DNA from: E44-bin32 sp034430595
GTDB taxonomy: Bacteria; Chloroflexota; Anaerolineae; Anaerolineales; E44-bin32
Direction: 5' to 3'
Length of the DNA stretch: 64,000 nucleotides
NCBI GenBank assembly: GCA_034430595.1
Contig: DAOUEL010000078.1
Coordinates: 248,001 to 312,000, forward strand
The position numbers and the translations under genes are program-made. The notes beneath the pieces were generated by a model. That model searched no databases, was not told where the DNA came from, and worked only from the letters and a program-made list of their open reading frames with translations. This document shows, piece after piece, positions 7,849-16,417 of this stretch (position 1 is its first letter; the number at the start of each line of letters is the position of its first letter).

Positions 7849-9101
7849 TCACGCGCCGGCTGGCTGCCCTGCGCAGTATCTATCAAGAGTACCCCCGGCC
7901 ATTCTGGTACCTGATGGGGGCTTCTTTTATCGATGCGCTTGGTGGAGCGCTGCTGTTCCCGTTTTTCACGCTGTACGTGACGGCAAAGTTCAATATCGGG
8001 CTTTCCCAGGTTGGTTTGATCTTCGGTGGGTTGATGATCGCCAACGTCATCGGCAGCACGTTGGGCGGTGGCCTGGCTGATCGGTTTGGCCGTAAATCGA
8101 TGGTGATTTTTGGCCTGATCAGCAGCGCTATCACCGTCCTGGCGCTGGGATTGATCACGCGCATTGAGATTTTTACAGCTTTCGCGTTGATCACCGGCCT
8201 GACAGGGAACATCGGGGGACCAGCCCGGGCAGCGATGGTGGCGGATTTGTTGCCAGAAGAAAAGCGCACTGGGGGTTTCGGACTGCACCGGGTGATTCAC
8301 AACCTGGCTTATGTTATTGGACCGGCTGTTGGCGGTTTGCTGGCAGCAAGGTCATATCTGCTGCTTTTTGTCATCGATACTGCGGCCAGCTTGATCACAG
8401 CTGGCCTGGTCTACCGCCTGCTGGCCGAGACCAAACCTGAACCGGTGGCAGGTGTCGCCCAGCCTTCTACCCTGCAGACTTTCCGTGATTACGGCAAGGT
8501 CTTCTACGATCGTCTTTACATGCTTTTCCTGCTTGCCACGGCATTGATGGTGCTTGTGTATACGCAGATGCAGGGTCCGCTCTCCGTATACCTGCGTGAT
8601 ATCTATGGTCTCGGTGAACGATATTGGGGCTACATCTTAAGCCTGAACGCTGGCATGGTCGTCGTGATGCAGTTCTGGATTTCACGCAAGGTTGAAGCCA
8701 TGCCGCCTTTCATGGTGCTTACTCTGGGTACGCTGTTCTATGTCATCGGATTTGGGATGTACGGCTACGTTGCCACCTATGGCTTGTTCTTGCTGGCGAT
8801 GGCGATTATCACATTGGGTGAGATGCTCACAGCACCGGTGGGCAACGCGCTGGCGGCGACATTGGCTCCCGAATCGATGCGCGGCCGCTACATGGCGGTT
8901 TACGGTTTCAGCTGGATGATCCCGAGCGCGGTCGGCATGTACCTGTCAGGATTGATCATGGACAATGCCGACCCACGCTGGATCTGGTATGCGGCGGCGA
9001 CCGTGGGCATGCTGGCTGCCAGCATGTTCTACGGCCTGCATCTCTTCGAGCAGCGCCGGCAGCGGGTTCAGGCGCCCGCAGCAGAACCGGGACTGGACTG
9101 A
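7845..9101 (+). CDS. MFS transporter (first of two in cluster)
   Basis: 418 residues with 12 predicted transmembrane helices. The start ATG overlaps the GNAT stop (ATGA), showing tight coupling. The loop between helices 2 and 3 carries the MFS motif A as GGGLADRFGRKSMVI, typical of drug:H+ antiporters of the DHA1 type. A second half-signature (NPRWIW-like, DNADPRWIWYAAA) precedes the last helix. Such carriers usually export drugs or small metabolites; nothing in the sequence fixes the substrate. The neighbouring second MFS gene belongs to a different subfamily, so this is not a recent duplication. Confidence 0.9.
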   Translation: MITRRLAALRSIYQEYPRPFWYLMGASFIDALGGALLFPFFTLYVTAKFNIGLSQVGLIFGGLMIANVIGSTLGGGLADRFGRKSMVIFGLISSAITVLALGLITRIEIFTAFALITGLTGNIGGPARAAMVADLLPEEKRTGGFGLHRVIHNLAYVIGPAVGGLLAARSYLLLFVIDTAASLITAGLVYRLLAETKPEPVAGVAQPSTLQTFRDYGKVFYDRLYMLFLLATALMVLVYTQMQGPLSVYLRDIYGLGERYWGYILSLNAGMVVVMQFWISRKVEAMPPFMVLTLGTLFYVIGFGMYGYVATYGLFLLAMAIITLGEMLTAPVGNALAATLAPESMRGRYMAVYGFSWMIPSAVGMYLSGLIMDNADPRWIWYAAATVGMLAASMFYGLHLFEQRRQRVQAPAAEPGLD

Positions 9102-9123
9102 TGGAAAGCGATGGGAGTGCGGG

Positions 9124-10377
9124 ATGATCCGCAACCGAAATTTTGTGCTGCTCTGGTCGGCGCAGTGCATCTCGGCCGCAGGTGACACATTCAGTTTCCT
9201 GGCGCTGGCAGTGCGCATCGACAGCATCTATTCCGACCCGGGCCAATCAGCGAAAGCGCTGGGAGCCGTGCTGATTGCCTATGCCCTGCCCGTTTTGCTG
9301 CTTGGCATCTTCGCCGGGACGCTCGTAGATCGGCAGGATCGCAAGGTTGTGATGGTGCTCTCCGACCTTGCCCGGGCACTCCTGGCGCCGGGATATCTAC
9401 TGCTGCGTTCGGCCTCCGATTTGCCCCTGGCGATGGGCTTTGCATTCGCCCTGGCTGCCTTCAGCGTTTTCTTCTACCCGGCGCGTACCGCTCTTGTGCC
9501 ATCGATCGTGGGGAAAGATCAATTGATGTCGGCCAACGGATGGATGCAGGTTGGACAGACGATCGCCAGGCTATCCGGCCCAATCCTGGCCGGCCTGGTG
9601 GTCGGCAGATGGGGAAGCGATATTGCCTTCTGGATTGATTCAGCCAGCTTCCTCATGTCAGCACTTCTGGTCCTGGGGATCGTCGGTGTCACAACACGCG
9701 TCTTCGAGCAGAAGCAGGGCGCAGCTTCTGCCTGGCTCTCGTTGAAAGAGGGCGTTCGTTTTATTCTCAACAGCCGTTTATTGCAGGGAATTACACTCGG
9801 GATCGCGCTGGCAATGCTCGGGATCGGGGCGATCAATGTGCTCTTCGTCCCCTTCCTGCACGATGCCTTCGGGGTCTCTCCTGAAGCTCTGGGAGGAGTT
9901 CAGACCGCACAGGGTGCCGGGATGCTGCTCGGAGGGTTAATCCTGGGAGGTCTGGGGAAACTGCTCAAGCCGCGCACGGTGGCAATCATCTCGATGGTCG
10001 TGCTTGCCCTGGGCACGGTGCTGTTTGGCGCGGCACCGGGTTATACTGCAGCGTTGTTGATCATTCCACTGGTGGGCTTCTCGCTGCCACCGCTCAACGC
10101 ATCACTTCAGACACTGCTGCAGAGCAATGTTCCATCAGAATTATTGGGCCGGGCGGGCTCGGTGATGGATATGGCAATTTCCCTGGCAAACGTGGTTTCC
10201 ATGGGCCTGGCCGGGTACCTGGGAGCCGCGATTGGCCTACGCCAGTCCTTCTTTGCTGGAGGGGCCTTCGTGTTTTTGGGAGCTGTGGCTATGGCGCTCA
10301 TGCTGCCAGCGGCGAGAACTTACAGCGATGGCCTGGTTCCAGCTGTCGAAGCCTCGCAGGCAGCGACAGCGGAGTAA
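9124..10377 (+). CDS. MFS transporter (MDR-like, second of two in cluster)
   Basis: 417 residues. The start is ATG 9124 (MIRNRNFVLLWSAQCISAAGD), which matches the usual N-terminus of this MFS subfamily; the frame is open further upstream but overlaps the previous gene, and GGGAGTGCGGG gives a ribosome-binding site. Motif A is GTLVDRQDRKVVMVLSD. Twelve helices are predicted. The RNxxFxxLWxxQxxSxxGD start is shared with macrolide-efflux-like (MefA/enterobactin exporter) carriers. It is 22 bases from the first MFS gene and 32 bases from the following SHOCT-like gene. The substrate is unknown. Confidence 0.9.
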   Translation: MIRNRNFVLLWSAQCISAAGDTFSFLALAVRIDSIYSDPGQSAKALGAVLIAYALPVLLLGIFAGTLVDRQDRKVVMVLSDLARALLAPGYLLLRSASDLPLAMGFAFALAAFSVFFYPARTALVPSIVGKDQLMSANGWMQVGQTIARLSGPILAGLVVGRWGSDIAFWIDSASFLMSALLVLGIVGVTTRVFEQKQGAASAWLSLKEGVRFILNSRLLQGITLGIALAMLGIGAINVLFVPFLHDAFGVSPEALGGVQTAQGAGMLLGGLILGGLGKLLKPRTVAIISMVVLALGTVLFGAAPGYTAALLIIPLVGFSLPPLNASLQTLLQSNVPSELLGRAGSVMDMAISLANVVSMGLAGYLGAAIGLRQSFFAGGAFVFLGAVAMALMLPAARTYSDGLVPAVEASQAATAE

Positions 10378-10409
10378 AACCCTGCCGGAAGTTACGCGAG
10401 GGAGTGCAG

Positions 10410-10958
10410 ATGACAGAAGAACATGAAGCAATGGAAATTCTAAGGCAAGTGGAGGCGGGCGAGATCGATGCCGAAACTGCTGCCGGCCTGCTTGAAAGAG
10501 ATCCTGAGCCGCAGGATGAACCTCAGGCGAGCGTTATTCCAAATCGCTGGAGCGGGTGGTGGTTGATTCCCTTCTCGATCACGCTGATCGTCATCGCGGC
10601 CGGTATTGGCCTGGGCCAACTCGGTGGTTGGTGGTGGCTGCTGGCCGGACCGCTGCTGGTGACCGGCGGAGTCGTGCTGACCTTGCTGATCGCTTCGATC
10701 GGATCTCCTTGGGTTCATATCCGGGTGCACACCGGGCAGGACAGCTGGCCGAGGCGAATAGCGATCAGCCTGCCGCTGCCACTGCGGGTCAGTGTGTGGG
10801 GGCTGCGTATGTTCGGCGTTCACATTCCAGGGTTAGAAAACACCTCGCTGGATGAACTGCTCCTGGCGCTCGAGGAAGGGCTGTCAGGCGGAGAGCCGAT
10901 TCAGATTGATATTGATGAAGGTGAATCTGGAGAACGCGTCCAGGTCTATCTCGGGTGA
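10410..10958 (+). CDS. Membrane protein with N-terminal SHOCT-like module
   Basis: 182 residues, ATG 10410 with GAGGGAG seven bases upstream; a GTG at 10404 is too close to that site. Residues 1-30 (EEHEAMEILRQVEAGEIDAETAAGLLE) are a SHOCT-like module. Two transmembrane helices follow (about 50-70 and 74-95, WWLIPFSITLIVIAAGIGLG and LLAGPLLVTGGVVLTLLIA). The soluble C-terminus (IRVHTGQDSWPRRIAISLPLPL...) resembles the beta-rich end of the next gene's product. The pair of SHOCT-like proteins probably interacts with the DUF4097 and DUF2089 products through these modules; this is inference. Function unknown. Confidence 0.75.
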   Translation: MTEEHEAMEILRQVEAGEIDAETAAGLLERDPEPQDEPQASVIPNRWSGWWLIPFSITLIVIAAGIGLGQLGGWWWLLAGPLLVTGGVVLTLLIASIGSPWVHIRVHTGQDSWPRRIAISLPLPLRVSVWGLRMFGVHIPGLENTSLDELLLALEEGLSGGEPIQIDIDEGESGERVQVYLG

Positions 10959-10976
10959 GCAAGGAGGCGTAAAGCC

Positions 10977-11348
10977 ATGTCGAGTGAAGAGCGATTGAAG
11001 ATTCTGAAGATGATTGAAGATGGCAAGATCACAGCCGAGGAGGGCACACGCCTGCTGGGAGCACTGAGCAAGCAGAAGCAGCGCCGGGAGGGCTTGTCAG
11101 AAGGTTCCCCGCGCTGGCTGCGTGTGCGCGTTCTCGATTTAAACAGCGGCAAGGAGTCGGTCCGGGTCAACCTGCCGATCAGCCTGGTGAACGTCGGCAT
11201 GAAGATGGGCGCGCGCTTCATTCCCGACGCCGAACAGGAGACGGTAATGGAGGACCTTGCGCAAGCTCTCAACCAGGGCATGACCGGCAAGATCGTCGAC
11301 ATCATTGATGAAGAAGAAGGCCAGCGCGTCGAGATCTTCGTCGAATAA
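10977..11348 (+). CDS. Small SHOCT-like domain protein
   Basis: 123 residues, ATG preceded by AAGGAGGCGTAAAGCC. Residues 1-32 (SEERLKILKMIEDGKITAEEGTRLLGAL) are the clearest SHOCT-like module of the four in this cluster. The rest is a small alpha/beta domain, WLRVRVLDLNSGKESVRVNLPISLVNVGMKMGARFIP, ending IVDIIDEEEGQRVEIFVE; this second part is found with SHOCT-like modules in many Chloroflexota and Firmicutes proteins of unknown role. No membrane segment. It shares the order 'SHOCT module then beta domain ending ERVQVYLG/QRVEIFVE' with the preceding gene, so the two are diverged paralogues, one having gained a membrane anchor. Confidence 0.75.
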   Translation: MSSEERLKILKMIEDGKITAEEGTRLLGALSKQKQRREGLSEGSPRWLRVRVLDLNSGKESVRVNLPISLVNVGMKMGARFIPDAEQETVMEDLAQALNQGMTGKIVDIIDEEEGQRVEIFVE

Positions 11349-11402
11349 CTGCCTCTAGCCCGGCGCGGCTGGCTGCTGAGGCATGCCTTCATCCGAACGA
11401 TG

Positions 11403-11411
11403 TGATATGAT
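11403..11411 (+). promoter_or_regulatory. Extended -10 promoter element before the YvlD-like gene
   Basis: TGA-TATGAT at 11403-11411, 16 bases before the ATG at 11428 and its GGCGGAGGG ribosome-binding site. There is no convincing -35. It would let the last gene of the cluster be transcribed on its own as well as by read-through. Confidence 0.35.
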
Positions 11412-11427
11412 CCGAGGCGGAGGGTAG

Positions 11428-11820
11428 ATGAACAGACTCGTCATTCGGTTGGCGATCAACGCGATCGCTCTTTATGTTGCGGTGGGTACTGGCTGGATTG
11501 CCGGGATCACCTCCGAATCGACCCAATGGTGGGCGTATCTGGTGATGGCGCTTGTTTTCACCCTGGTCAACGCATTGCTCAAACCGATTCTAAAGCTGCT
11601 CACCTGCCCATTGATCTTGCTCACCTTGGGCCTCTTTTCCCTGATTATCAATACACTCCTGTTCTGGCTTACCGGGACTTTGGGAAGTTTGATCGGGAGC
11701 GGATTTGGATTCCAGGTTGACAATTTCTGGGCGGCCCTTCTGGGTGCGCTGTTGGTCAGCATCGTCAACGGAGCGTTGACGCTGATCTTCCGTGAGGAAT
11801 TACGCGGCGGCTCCGGTTAA
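11428..11820 (+). CDS. Four-helix membrane protein of the YvlD/LiaZ family (phage holin superfamily IV fold)
   Basis: 130 residues, almost entirely four transmembrane helices, with the family features: conserved N-terminal RLVIRLAINAIAL, the centre LVNALLKPILKLLTCPLILLTLGLFSLIIN and the end NFWAALLGALLVSIVN. Proteins of this family (PF04020) include YvlD of Bacillus subtilis and LiaZ of Enterococcus, which lie in operons with DUF4097/SHOCT proteins (YvlB, LiaX) that respond to envelope stress. The same partnership is seen here with the gene at 5741. Despite the name there is no sign of phage around it. The gene is followed by a strong terminator. Confidence 0.85.
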   Translation: MNRLVIRLAINAIALYVAVGTGWIAGITSESTQWWAYLVMALVFTLVNALLKPILKLLTCPLILLTLGLFSLIINTLLFWLTGTLGSLIGSGFGFQVDNFWAALLGALLVSIVNGALTLIFREELRGGSG

Positions 11821-11850
11821 TACGCCTGAGCCCGGGATGATACTGATTTA

Positions 11851-11883
11851 AAACGCGCCAGCGGACTGGCGCGTTTGCCTTTC
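11851..11883 (+). terminator. Rho-independent terminator closing the SHOCT/YvlD cluster
   Basis: An 11-base perfect stem (AAACGCGCCAG / CTGGCGCGTTT) with a CGGA loop, followed by GCCTTTC. It lies 31 bases after the YvlD-like stop. Confidence 0.85.
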
Positions 11884-11945
11884 TAAGCAGAGGGGGCGGA
11901 ATATTGTGCCTGGGCTATGTTTGAATCAACCAGGGAGGTCGCGAC

Positions 11946-13640
11946 GTGGATATTCAAGGAAAGAAAGTCTTGATCCTCGGAGGGTATGGGCTGGTCGGCA
12001 CGGCAGTCTGCCGCAAGCTCATGCCTTATCGTCCGTCCCGAATTGTCGTTGCCTCACTGCGTAAGGATCAAGCCCTCGCTGCCGTGGCGCAATTGAAAGC
12101 CGAATTTCCGGAATCAAAGACCGAATTCCTGCCGGCCTGGGGTGACCTGCTTCTACGGGCTGAGTGGCAGGGCGATCAGGTCGACTCGCATCCACGCGTT
12201 GCCGTGCTGGCAGAGGCCGCTACGCGACGCCAGCTGGTCGCAGATACGCTTGATGAATTGAGTGAGGAGATCCTGACCTCCTCCTTGCTCTTCCAGCTGG
12301 TTATGGGGGAAAGGCCAGGGTTTGGCGATCAAGCGGCCGAAATTGTGATTGACTGCGTAAACACGGCCACCGCTGTGGCATATCAAAATATTTATCAAAC
12401 TGCCCGACAGCTGGAAGGCATGATCGATCGCCATGAGCAGGTGGATTGGCCGGAGGAAGTCGAACGGTTGTTGGCTTCGCTCTATGTTCCACAGCTTGTC
12501 CGACACACCCAGATCCTCTACGAAGCGCTGCTGCGGGCCGGCGCCCAGGCCTACATCAAGGTTGGCACCAGCGGGACGGGGGGCATGGGATTGAATATTC
12601 CCTACACCCATGGCGAGGAAAAGCCCTCGCGCGTGCTGCTTTCGAAATCGGCCGTCGCCGGCGCTCAAACGATGCTGATCTTCCTGCTCGCGCGCACCCC
12701 GGGTGGTCCTCAAATCGTCAAGGAGATCAAGCCGACGGCGGCCATCGCCTGGAAGGAGATTGGCTATGGGCCGATTCACGGCGGTGGCAGAGAAGTGCAG
12801 CTGTATGACTGCCCGCCAGCCCAGGCTTATTCGCTCGAGGATGAAGGGACTCGATTGGCAACCGGTGACTTCGGGGTTGAGGTCGAAGGCGTGCTCGAAT
12901 CAGCCTATATCGATACCGGAGAGAACGGGCTGTTTGCGCTGGGTGAATTCACGGCGATTACGACCCTGGGACAGATGGAATTTGTGACCCCGGAGGAAAT
13001 TGCCCACAACGTGGTCACGGAATTGCGGGGCGGCAACAGCGGATACGATGTCATCGCCGGGCTGGACGCGACCGTTATGGGTCCCTCCTACCGGGCAGGG
13101 TTCATGCGCCAGGCAGCGTTAAACCGCATGCGGCAGCTCGAGCAGGAACAGGGTACGGATTCGGTCGCGTTCGAACAGCTCGGTCCGCCGCGCCTCTCGA
13201 AGCTCCTGTTCGAAGCCTATCTGCTGAAGCGAGTCGGGGAGGACATGGCGCAGGTCATTGACCGGCCAGTGGAAGACCTGGCGGGGGAGCTCGAGACTCT
13301 GATCTCGCAGGACGCGCCGCTGCGGCAGCAGATACTCTCGATCGGAATTCCGATCCTGCTTCCAGACGGAAAACGTCTCCTGCGTGGTCCGGTATGTAAG
13401 TCGGCTGATGCCGAGAACGGATGGGTGGACTTGACGCCAGCAAACCTCGGGCTGTGGCAGAACCGATTACGTGCGCTGCACCAGGAAATCGGGAATGTAT
13501 TGGCAGGTGGTACGAGCTCATCTCCCGATCGAAGCTACCCGTCGACTCTCGAATGGGTGCAAGACGGACGTTTTGATGTGGGTGAGATCGTCGGCTGGAT
13601 TTTTATTCATGAAGAATCCGGCCGGCGGGGCAAGTACTGA
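11946..13640 (+). CDS. Large SDR/saccharopine-dehydrogenase-like NAD(P)-binding protein of unknown function
   Basis: 564 residues from GTG 11946, with GGGAGGTCGCG upstream. The N-terminus KKVLILGGYGLVGTAVCRKL is a Rossmann fold with the GxxGxxG dinucleotide motif of extended SDR or saccharopine-reductase-type proteins. The remaining 450 residues contain conserved-looking motifs (VGTSGTGGMGLNIPYTHGEEKPSR, IHGGGREVQLYDCPP) that I cannot assign to an enzyme class. It has its own upstream region after the terminator and stands alone. An NAD(P)-dependent oxidoreductase or epimerase on a large substrate is the safest reading; the function is unknown. Confidence 0.65.
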   Translation: MDIQGKKVLILGGYGLVGTAVCRKLMPYRPSRIVVASLRKDQALAAVAQLKAEFPESKTEFLPAWGDLLLRAEWQGDQVDSHPRVAVLAEAATRRQLVADTLDELSEEILTSSLLFQLVMGERPGFGDQAAEIVIDCVNTATAVAYQNIYQTARQLEGMIDRHEQVDWPEEVERLLASLYVPQLVRHTQILYEALLRAGAQAYIKVGTSGTGGMGLNIPYTHGEEKPSRVLLSKSAVAGAQTMLIFLLARTPGGPQIVKEIKPTAAIAWKEIGYGPIHGGGREVQLYDCPPAQAYSLEDEGTRLATGDFGVEVEGVLESAYIDTGENGLFALGEFTAITTLGQMEFVTPEEIAHNVVTELRGGNSGYDVIAGLDATVMGPSYRAGFMRQAALNRMRQLEQEQGTDSVAFEQLGPPRLSKLLFEAYLLKRVGEDMAQVIDRPVEDLAGELETLISQDAPLRQQILSIGIPILLPDGKRLLRGPVCKSADAENGWVDLTPANLGLWQNRLRALHQEIGNVLAGGTSSSPDRSYPSTLEWVQDGRFDVGEIVGWIFIHEESGRRGKY

Positions 13641-13736
13641 TTCACTGCCGAGCCTGATCAACTTACGATCAGCACGTAAGTTCTATCCCCGCTGCAGCAG
13701 GGGCCTTATGTCATGGTGATTCGGCATGCACGCCTA

Positions 13737-13745
13737 TGCTATACT
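13737..13745 (+). promoter_or_regulatory. Extended -10 promoter element before the GAF/PAS histidine kinase gene
   Basis: TGC-TATACT at 13737-13745, about 80 bases before the kinase start. No clear -35 is visible upstream. Confidence 0.45.
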
Positions 13746-13823
13746 CGATCAACTCGAAACATAAGTAGCTTCTTGTAGCCCTGATACCGGGCAATTTTGG
13801 CGTTCAAGGAGACCAATTGCTCC

Positions 13824-16385
13824 GTGACTGAGCGCACTAAGGCGTCGCTCGACCTGCTTTATTCCATCAGCCGTGAGCTGACGGAACAGCTTGACCTGCG
13901 TGAACTGCTGCAGCGGATACTGCAGCTGGCACTGCAGGCAGTTGGCGCGCCGGCCGGGAGCATTCTGGTGCTCGATGAACGCAGCGAAGCTACTGAGGGA
14001 GCGATTGCCACGGGCGGGAAGGTCCATGATCACTCCACCGAGCAGCTGCGTGATACGTATGAGCACGGGCTGGCCGGTTGGGTGGTTGAGAATCGCCAGG
14101 CGGCGCTGGTTGAGAGCACACGCGATGACGCGCGCTGGCTGCGCAAGCCGGGCGAGGAGGATGAGGGCGAATCGCGCTCGGCAATCTGTGTTCCGCTTCT
14201 GGCGCGCGACCGCATCGTAGGTGTGCTGACACTTGTCCGTCCCCAGTCGGGGCGCTTCACGCAGGAAGACCTGGCCCTCGCAACGGCGATCGCAGATCAG
14301 GCTGGCATTGCTGTCAGCAACGCACATCTCTTCCGTTCCGAACAGGATCGCCGCAAGTTAGCTGCTACTCTGCAGGAGATTGCTCGGACCATCAGCTCGA
14401 CCCTCGATCCGCAGATTGTCTTTTACCAGGTGCTTGAACAGCTTGAACGCGTCGTAGATTTCGACAGCGCCAGCATTTTCCTGGTTGAAGACGGGCATTT
14501 GAAACCTGTGGCCGCGCGGGGTTTCAACGCCAAGCAGGTTGTGCTCGACTTCAGCCTGCCGATTGACGAGGGCGTGCTCGGGATGCAGGTCCTGAAGACC
14601 GGGCAGCCGATGGTGATTGAGGACGTGCAGCAAGAGCCGACCTGGCTGCGACATCAAGAACTTCCTGAAGCGGATCGCATTCGAGGTTGGATCGGTGCTC
14701 CGCTCATCGTGCGTGATAGTGTGGTAGGCCTGCTCAACGTGGACAGCCATCACGTTGGCTCTTACGGCCCGGCTGAGGTAGAGGTGGTGTCGACCTTTGC
14801 CGACCAGGCCGCAACGGCTGTCGCCAATGCACAGCTGTATGGCGAACTCCAGCGTAGAGTCCAATCTCTGGTCGCCCTGGCCGAAACCGCGCGGGCGATC
14901 ACGGCCAGCCTCGACCTGGAAGAGGTCCTTCAGCGCATCACGGAGCGCACCAAAGAAAGCCTGGCTGTCGAGGCAGCCTCGTTGGCCTTGCTCGATGATG
15001 AGAGCGACGAGCTCGTCTTTCGAGTGGCCAGCGGGCGGGGTGCGGGCCAGATCGTCGGTACCAGGCTGCAGCCGGGCAAAGGCCTGGCAGGCTGGGTTGT
15101 GGAACACAACGAAGCGGTCTTCTCGACCGAGGTCCAGTCGGATCCCCGATTCTTCCCTGAGATCGACCGGCGGCTGGGTTACGAAACGCGGGTCCTGGCC
15201 TGTGTCCCTATTCGGGTGCAGGAGAAGACGATCGGTGTCCTGGAAGCGATCAATCCCAGAAGTGGAACGCTGGCCAACGACCAGATTGAACTCCTGACCG
15301 GCATCGCCGACCTGGCCGGGACAGCCATCGTGCATGCGCAGCTCTTCAAGGATACCCAGGCAGCACGTCAGCGGTATGCCAGCTTGTTTGAAGACAGCAT
15401 CGACTCCATCTTAATCACAGACCTGGAAGGCACGATCACCGATGCCAACATTCGAGCCGAAGCTTTCCTGGACCAGGCCCGTGAAAATCTGCTGGGCACG
15501 TCGGTCCTGGATCTGTTCGCCACGCCCCCGGATCAGTTGCCGGACCCATTAAATTCAATCGAACCCGGCCAAACCTTCAACTACGACAGCCGTGTCACCC
15601 ATCACGGCGAGCGCAGCTTGCCGGTTGAAGTGCATGTAAAACGGATTGACGTGGGACCGGGACCTTTTATGCAGTGGATCCTGCGTGATATCTCAGAGCG
15701 TCTCGAGCTGGCCGAGCTCCGCACCGACCTGACCTCGATGATTTTTCACGATCTTCGTTCCCCCTTGGGAAACATTATCTCCAGCTTGGAAGTACTATCC
15801 TCGACCCTGGGAGATCAGGATGAGACGGTCCAGTCGGTGCTATCGATCGCAGCCCGTTCAAGCCGGCGTGCCTCACGTCTGGTGGAATCATTGCTCGATC
15901 TCAACCGGCTGGAAGCGGATAAGGCAGTCCTAAATATGACCAAGGCCTCCATGAGCGCCCTGATCGCTGAATCGGTGGAAGAGGTCCATCCTACCGCGGA
16001 GGCACGTGGACAGCTGCTTCGCATGAATTTGCAGCAGGGTCTTCCGGCGGTTGAGATGGATGTCGACATGATTCGCAGGGTCTTAATCAACCTGCTCGAG
16101 AATGCGATTAAATACACTCGCAGTGGAGACTGGATCGCCGTTTCAGCAATGCAGGCTGAAGGCGAAATGGTCGTTACCGTACAGGATAGCGGCCCGGGCA
16201 TCTCCGAGAAGGATCGCGAGCGTATCTTTCAGAAGTTCACCAGGTTGCAGCGTGAAGGGCGGTCAAAGGGGCTTGGCCTCGGCTTGGCCTTCTGCCGCCT
16301 GGCCATCGAGGCTCATGGGGGCAAGATCTGGGTTGAAAGCGAAGAAGGCAAGGGTTCCACTTTTACATTCACCCTTCCCCTATAG
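13824..16385 (+). CDS. Sensor histidine kinase: three GAF domains, PAS, HisKA, HATPase
   Basis: 853 residues taking GTG 13824 as start, with AAGGAG 12 bases upstream; TTG 13797 is an in-frame alternative. No membrane segments, so it is a cytoplasmic sensor. GAF domains cover about 20-180, 195-350 and 365-510, linked by helices with the usual ADQAxxAVxNAxLY ends. A PAS domain follows (about 515-635, DSIDSILITDLEGTITDANIRA). HisKA has the phosphoacceptor His642 in IFHDLRSPLGN; the ATPase domain has the N box NLLENAIKYT, G1 DSGPGIS and G2 GLGLGLAFC. The GAF ligands are unknown. No response regulator is adjacent; the lone regulator at 1.8-2.5 kb is a possible partner. Confidence 0.93.
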   Translation: MTERTKASLDLLYSISRELTEQLDLRELLQRILQLALQAVGAPAGSILVLDERSEATEGAIATGGKVHDHSTEQLRDTYEHGLAGWVVENRQAALVESTRDDARWLRKPGEEDEGESRSAICVPLLARDRIVGVLTLVRPQSGRFTQEDLALATAIADQAGIAVSNAHLFRSEQDRRKLAATLQEIARTISSTLDPQIVFYQVLEQLERVVDFDSASIFLVEDGHLKPVAARGFNAKQVVLDFSLPIDEGVLGMQVLKTGQPMVIEDVQQEPTWLRHQELPEADRIRGWIGAPLIVRDSVVGLLNVDSHHVGSYGPAEVEVVSTFADQAATAVANAQLYGELQRRVQSLVALAETARAITASLDLEEVLQRITERTKESLAVEAASLALLDDESDELVFRVASGRGAGQIVGTRLQPGKGLAGWVVEHNEAVFSTEVQSDPRFFPEIDRRLGYETRVLACVPIRVQEKTIGVLEAINPRSGTLANDQIELLTGIADLAGTAIVHAQLFKDTQAARQRYASLFEDSIDSILITDLEGTITDANIRAEAFLDQARENLLGTSVLDLFATPPDQLPDPLNSIEPGQTFNYDSRVTHHGERSLPVEVHVKRIDVGPGPFMQWILRDISERLELAELRTDLTSMIFHDLRSPLGNIISSLEVLSSTLGDQDETVQSVLSIAARSSRRASRLVESLLDLNRLEADKAVLNMTKASMSALIAESVEEVHPTAEARGQLLRMNLQQGLPAVEMDVDMIRRVLINLLENAIKYTRSGDWIAVSAMQAEGEMVVTVQDSGPGISEKDRERIFQKFTRLQREGRSKGLGLGLAFCRLAIEAHGGKIWVESEEGKGSTFTFTLPL

Positions 16386-16417
16386 AACAGGCCCGGAGGA
16401 ACAGCACAGGAGCAGTA

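Noticed and set aside
11428..11820. Phage holin as sign of a prophage
   Set aside because: The name comes from a fold superfamily. No other phage gene is nearby, and the DUF4097/SHOCT partner points to the YvlD/LiaZ group.
14358..15335. Minus-strand frame of 325 codons inside the GAF/PAS kinase gene
   Set aside because: Shadow of the kinase reading frame; GC-rich coding DNA often leaves the antisense frame open. No ribosome-binding site or domain.
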